A stretch of DNA of 64,000 nucleotides from Psychroserpens luteus (lineage in GTDB: Bacteria; Bacteroidota; Bacteroidia; Flavobacteriales; Flavobacteriaceae): the NCBI RefSeq assembly GCF_015319355.1, contig NZ_JADILU010000002.1, forward strand, positions 186,001 through 250,000, given 5' to 3'. Made by a program: the position numbers and the translations under genes. Position 1 is the first letter of the stretch. Every line of letters begins with the position of its first letter. Of this stretch, positions 61,197 through 64,000 are shown one piece after another. The notes beneath the pieces are model-generated. The model saw nothing but the letters and a program-made list of their open reading frames with translations. It was not told where the DNA came from and searched no databases.

Positions 61197-61988
61197 TTAT
61201 TTGTCTGATTTTGTAATTATTTGTAATTCTGGAGTATGCAAGACTTTAGAGTTTTTTGGGATTGATGCAGTTAACCAAGTGTTACCTCCAATAATACTAT
61301 TTTCTCCTATAACCGTTTGTCCTCCTAGAATAGAAGCATTTGCATAGATCACAACATTTTTTTCAATGGTAGGATGCCTTTTAATATTCTTAAGTTGTTT
61401 TCTTACTTTAAGAGCTCCTAAAGTAACACCTTGATAGATCTTAACATTATCGTGTATTTCAGTGGTTTCTCCAATAACGACACCTGTACCATGATCAATA
61501 AAAAAAGAATTCCCAATCTGTGCACCTGGATGAATATCGATTCCTGTAAGCTGGTGAGCATATTCTGTCATTAGTCGTGGTATGAGTGGTAATCCTAATT
61601 TAAAAAACTCTCTCGCCATTCTATAAATGGAAATAGCAAAAAAGCCAGGATAGGCTAAATAGATCTCTTCAATAGACTCAGCTGCAGGATCGTTATTAAA
61701 AATAGCAGTTGCATCCTTTTTTAAACTACAAAATAAATCAGGTATGTTTTTAGTGAAATCATCCCAAGTTTTACAAGGAGCATCTTTAATTTCTGGACAG
61801 GCTATATTCCTTATTTTTAGAAATAAAGCTTCGAGTTCAATAAGTGCTTTTTCTGCTTTTGTATTTTGATCAAACAATGCATTAAAAAGCAATATGGTAA
61901 ACCGTTGAGATTCCTGCTTTAGCGTGATGGAAACCTTAATTTCCTGCTTTTGTTTATTTATAGCTTGTATTAATTTTGATTGCTCCAT
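61197..61988 (-). CDS. cysE: serine O-acetyltransferase
   Basis: The protein has 263 aa from the ATG at 61988; a GTG-started extension of six residues is not needed. It acetylates serine, the step before CysM. The C-terminal left-handed beta-helix is shown by [19 protein letters not shown] (split: [21 protein letters not shown]) and [14 protein letters not shown]. It is about 10 residues from the length of E. coli CysE with a different N-terminus, as in the Bacteroidota/EpsC group. It is in an operon with cysM. Confidence 0.93.
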   Translation of the reverse strand: MEQSKLIQAINKQKQEIKVSITLKQESQRFTILLFNALFDQNTKAEKALIELEALFLKIRNIACPEIKDAPCKTWDDFTKNIPDLFCSLKKDATAIFNNDPAAESIEEIYLAYPGFFAISIYRMAREFFKLGLPLIPRLMTEYAHQLTGIDIHPGAQIGNSFFIDHGTGVVIGETTEIHDNVKIYQGVTLGALKVRKQLKNIKRHPTIEKNVVIYANASILGGQTVIGENSIIGGNTWLTASIPKNSKVLHTPELQIITKSDK

Positions 61989-62013
61989 ATTATTTTTCAA
62001 AGACACGAATTTT

Positions 62014-62487
62014 AAAATAAAACATAATTAAAAGGGCGTTAAAAATTTATTTATTTTTATTTCCATTTTCAAATAGTAACAGTATAGACTATTTGTAATG
62101 CCAATTTACAAAGTTTTTGATGTGTTTTTATTAGAGACTAGCATAAATCTGATTTTTTATGGAATTAAAAACTCACTAGACATACGTCTCTTTATATTAA
62201 TATAATTCCATATTTACTTACCTTCTAAAATTTCTTCACAAGCCTGACCTGAGTAATCAAATCACGTTTTTTACTAGTCAAAACATCTAACTTACAGTTA
62301 GTATAAGCAATAGTTGAGTTAAGTCAGTTTATTGAAGGATAGGTCTAAATAAACTTGTGTTAATGAAGTGTGCAGTGGATTATATATAAAAAGAATGCAT
62401 CAAAGTATTTCAAGTTTTAAGTTATTCTCTTACTGTGCAAATCAAATTCAATTACATTTGCAATGATTAATAACTTTGTTATTTTAT
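62014..62487. other. 480-bp gene-free region between cysE and the sensor kinase gene
   Basis: No intact gene is seen. It holds the degraded fumC fragment described separately (62217-62313), and otherwise AT-rich sequence. No clear TAnnTTTG element was noticed before the kinase. Confidence 0.6.
62217..62313 (-). pseudogene. degraded fragment of fumC
   Basis: About 85 bases align with fumC 59765-59852 (residues about 54-83, the CEEILEGK to ELGVL region), both on the minus strand. Roughly a dozen mismatches are seen, mostly transitions. A 5-bp tandem repeat CCTGA (GCCTGACCTGA) shifts the frame. It is a non-coding relic of a second fumC copy or of a duplicated segment. Confidence 0.8.
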
Positions 62488-64000
62488 ATGAAAATAGCGT
62501 GTTTAATGTCCCCAAAAACTGTGTTTAAACATTTGAAATATTATAGTATTATAGCTCTTTTTTTAGGAGCAGGCTTATTTGGTGTATACAAATTTGTTGA
62601 TTCTCACCAAACACTTGAGCACCAGAAATTGGATTCAAGATTGGAACAAGCGCATTCTGATGCTATTTTAAGAGCGGAAGCAGCTATAGAAGTTTATGCT
62701 ACTCTAGTATCTTCATTAAAAAGTTACACAATAAATCAAGAGACTTTTCCATCAGAATTACAATTACAAAAATATTTAAAAGATTTACTTAAAGAAATTA
62801 ATTTTAAAGATTCAATTCTTGTTAATTACATAAATAAAGATCATGTATTTGAATATGTAGTTACTCCTAATGAAATTGATGTTGTTGGCTTAAAAGGGAT
62901 TTCTGTTAGGAGTATATTAAGTCCAGAGAGAGTAGAAGAGTTAGATGAATTAATGAAACGGGAAAATATTGTTTTATTTTCACCTATTAATCTAAGAGAA
63001 GGATGGGCAGGTTTTCCTTTTAATTTTTCTGCTCGCAATTTAGACAATGAAGTTTTAGGTTATGTTGCTCCAGTATTAAATGTGAAATACTTACTCGATT
63101 ATTTCTATAATACTAAGACCGATAATAATTATGTACATAGGTTTATCGTTAATGATTCTTTTGATCTTACAAGAGAAGCCTATTATGATGGTTCAGAAAT
63201 TTTTAATAATAACCGTGATTCAGAATATTATAAGAATTTTAATGTAGATGAAAACAATTTTATATACTCAAATATTACACTTTTTGGCTCACAATTAAAA
63301 ATAGGAAGTGCATATAAAATAGAACCAAAAATTGGCTATACAATAGCCATACTTGCCTATGTTTGGTATTGTTTAATTGCATTACTTACAATAGTTATCT
63401 TTAATCAATTTATTAAAAATAAAGTATTAAATAAAAGATTAATTTTTGCTAATGCAGATTTAGAAGCAAATCTGCTTAAAATTCAAACACTTATCAAGGA
63501 GATACATCATCGCGTTAAAAATAACATGCACATGATTGCAGGTATATTAACACTTCAAGAGGATGAAGAAGAAGATGAAAAGGTTATCGCTGCGTTAACC
63601 CAAAGTAGAAATAGAATTCAGTCTATGTCTTTAGTGCATGAGAAATTATATGGAAGTAAATCTTTAAATGAGATTAAAATTAAAGAATATATAGAAGAGC
63701 TTATTAATTTTGTTGAACAAACTGTTGGAGGTAAGGAAATTAAACTCAAAAAGACTATTTCTGTTGATGCGGATTATATGTTTGATGGAGACACAACATC
63801 TAATCTGGGGTTAATTGTAAATGAACTTATCACTAATTCATTTAAATATGCTTTTAATGTTCATGACGAAAATATCCTTAGTATTTTTATAACTAAAGAC
63901 AGTGATGACACCTATAAATTAGTTTATAGTGATAGTGGGAAAGGTTTACCTCAAGATTTTAATATTTCTGAAAGCACGTCTTTAGGGATGCAATTAATTC
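62488..64000 (+). CDS. membrane sensor histidine kinase, HisKA_2 type (3' end beyond the window)
   Basis: The reading frame is open from the ATG at 62488 (an ATG at 62506 is also possible) to the window edge, at least 504 codons. It has a helix at about 19-37, a 240-residue extracellular sensor domain, a second helix at about 286-307, and then the HisKA_2 dimerisation motif IHHRVKNNMHMIAG (His near 340). It continues into an ATPase domain with the N-box VNELITNSFKYAF (about 451) and SDSGKGLP (about 487). HisKA_2 proteins phosphorylate separate response regulators. The C-terminal end and any fused receiver are not visible. The signal is unknown. Confidence 0.88.
   Translation, partial: MKIACLMSPKTVFKHLKYYSIIALFLGAGLFGVYKFVDSHQTLEHQKLDSRLEQAHSDAILRAEAAIEVYATLVSSLKSYTINQETFPSELQLQKYLKDLLKEINFKDSILVNYINKDHVFEYVVTPNEIDVVGLKGISVRSILSPERVEELDELMKRENIVLFSPINLREGWAGFPFNFSARNLDNEVLGYVAPVLNVKYLLDYFYNTKTDNNYVHRFIVNDSFDLTREAYYDGSEIFNNNRDSEYYKNFNVDENNFIYSNITLFGSQLKIGSAYKIEPKIGYTIAILAYVWYCLIALLTIVIFNQFIKNKVLNKRLIFANADLEANLLKIQTLIKEIHHRVKNNMHMIAGILTLQEDEEEDEKVIAALTQSRNRIQSMSLVHEKLYGSKSLNEIKIKEYIEELINFVEQTVGGKEIKLKKTISVDADYMFDGDTTSNLGLIVNELITNSFKYAFNVHDENILSIFITKDSDDTYKLVYSDSGKGLPQDFNISESTSLGMQLI

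Noticed and set aside
62841-63047. Minus-strand frame inside the sensor kinase gene
   Set aside because: The plus-strand frame is open for at least 504 codons with HisKA_2 motifs, so this is a shadow.

Overview
The window looks like the chromosome of a marine Bacteroidota, family Flavobacteriaceae. It is AT-rich, roughly one third G+C by eye. Three secreted proteins end in type IX secretion (T9SS) sorting domains, several genes have the Bacteroidota TAnnTTTG promoter element, and quinone synthesis goes through menaquinone. The genus cannot be fixed from this sequence. No rRNA, tRNA, CRISPR array, complete insertion sequence or prophage was seen.

Layout: (1) 0-3 kb holds a gene tail, a nitronate monooxygenase-like flavoenzyme, a membrane-anchored protein with a DWDRH motif, and a YtxH-like protein. 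(2) 3.4-12.3 kb is one giant secreted vWA/repeat adhesin; its repeat block tiles exactly as eighteen 153-bp and six 369-bp units. (3) 12.4-30.7 kb carries nearly the whole menaquinone pathway (thioesterase, menF, menD, menB, menA, menC, menE). Interspersed are an alpha/beta-hydrolase, a tricorn-like protease, an S1-domain RNA-binding protein, two paralogous small proteins, an MBL hydrolase, an SDR, a sterol desaturase-family enzyme and a CPBP protease. (4) 30.7-33.6 kb has an MFS transporter after an acyl-CoA carboxylase beta subunit. (5) 33.7-37.2 kb has a DoxX / FMN-reductase / GNAT / MarR operon and two pirins, with related palindromes before both transcription units. (6) 37.3-40.7 kb holds ettA, small membrane proteins and an MBL lipoprotein.

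(7) 40.9-51.6 kb is the least explained block. It runs in one direction: a coiled-coil protein, two unknown proteins, a large AAA+ ATPase, a NUDIX hydrolase tightly linked to it, an unknown 411-aa protein, a GIY-YIG nuclease framed by inverted REP-like palindromes, and several membrane proteins. It is the best candidate here for an undescribed multi-gene system. (8) 51.6-58.5 kb has hutG and hutI of histidine degradation, a decayed small gene, and two paralogous FG-GAP/T9SS secreted proteins. (9) 58.6-64 kb has fumC, the cysteine pair cysE-cysM, a degraded duplicate fragment of fumC, and a HisKA_2-type sensor kinase cut by the window end.

Two patterns lie beyond gene level. The octamer CTTCGGAA, counted on both strands, occurs about 30 times across the window, far more than composition predicts, in several reading frames and in intergenic DNA, but not in the giant adhesin. 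There are also families of short palindromic intergenic repeats around 42-49 kb.
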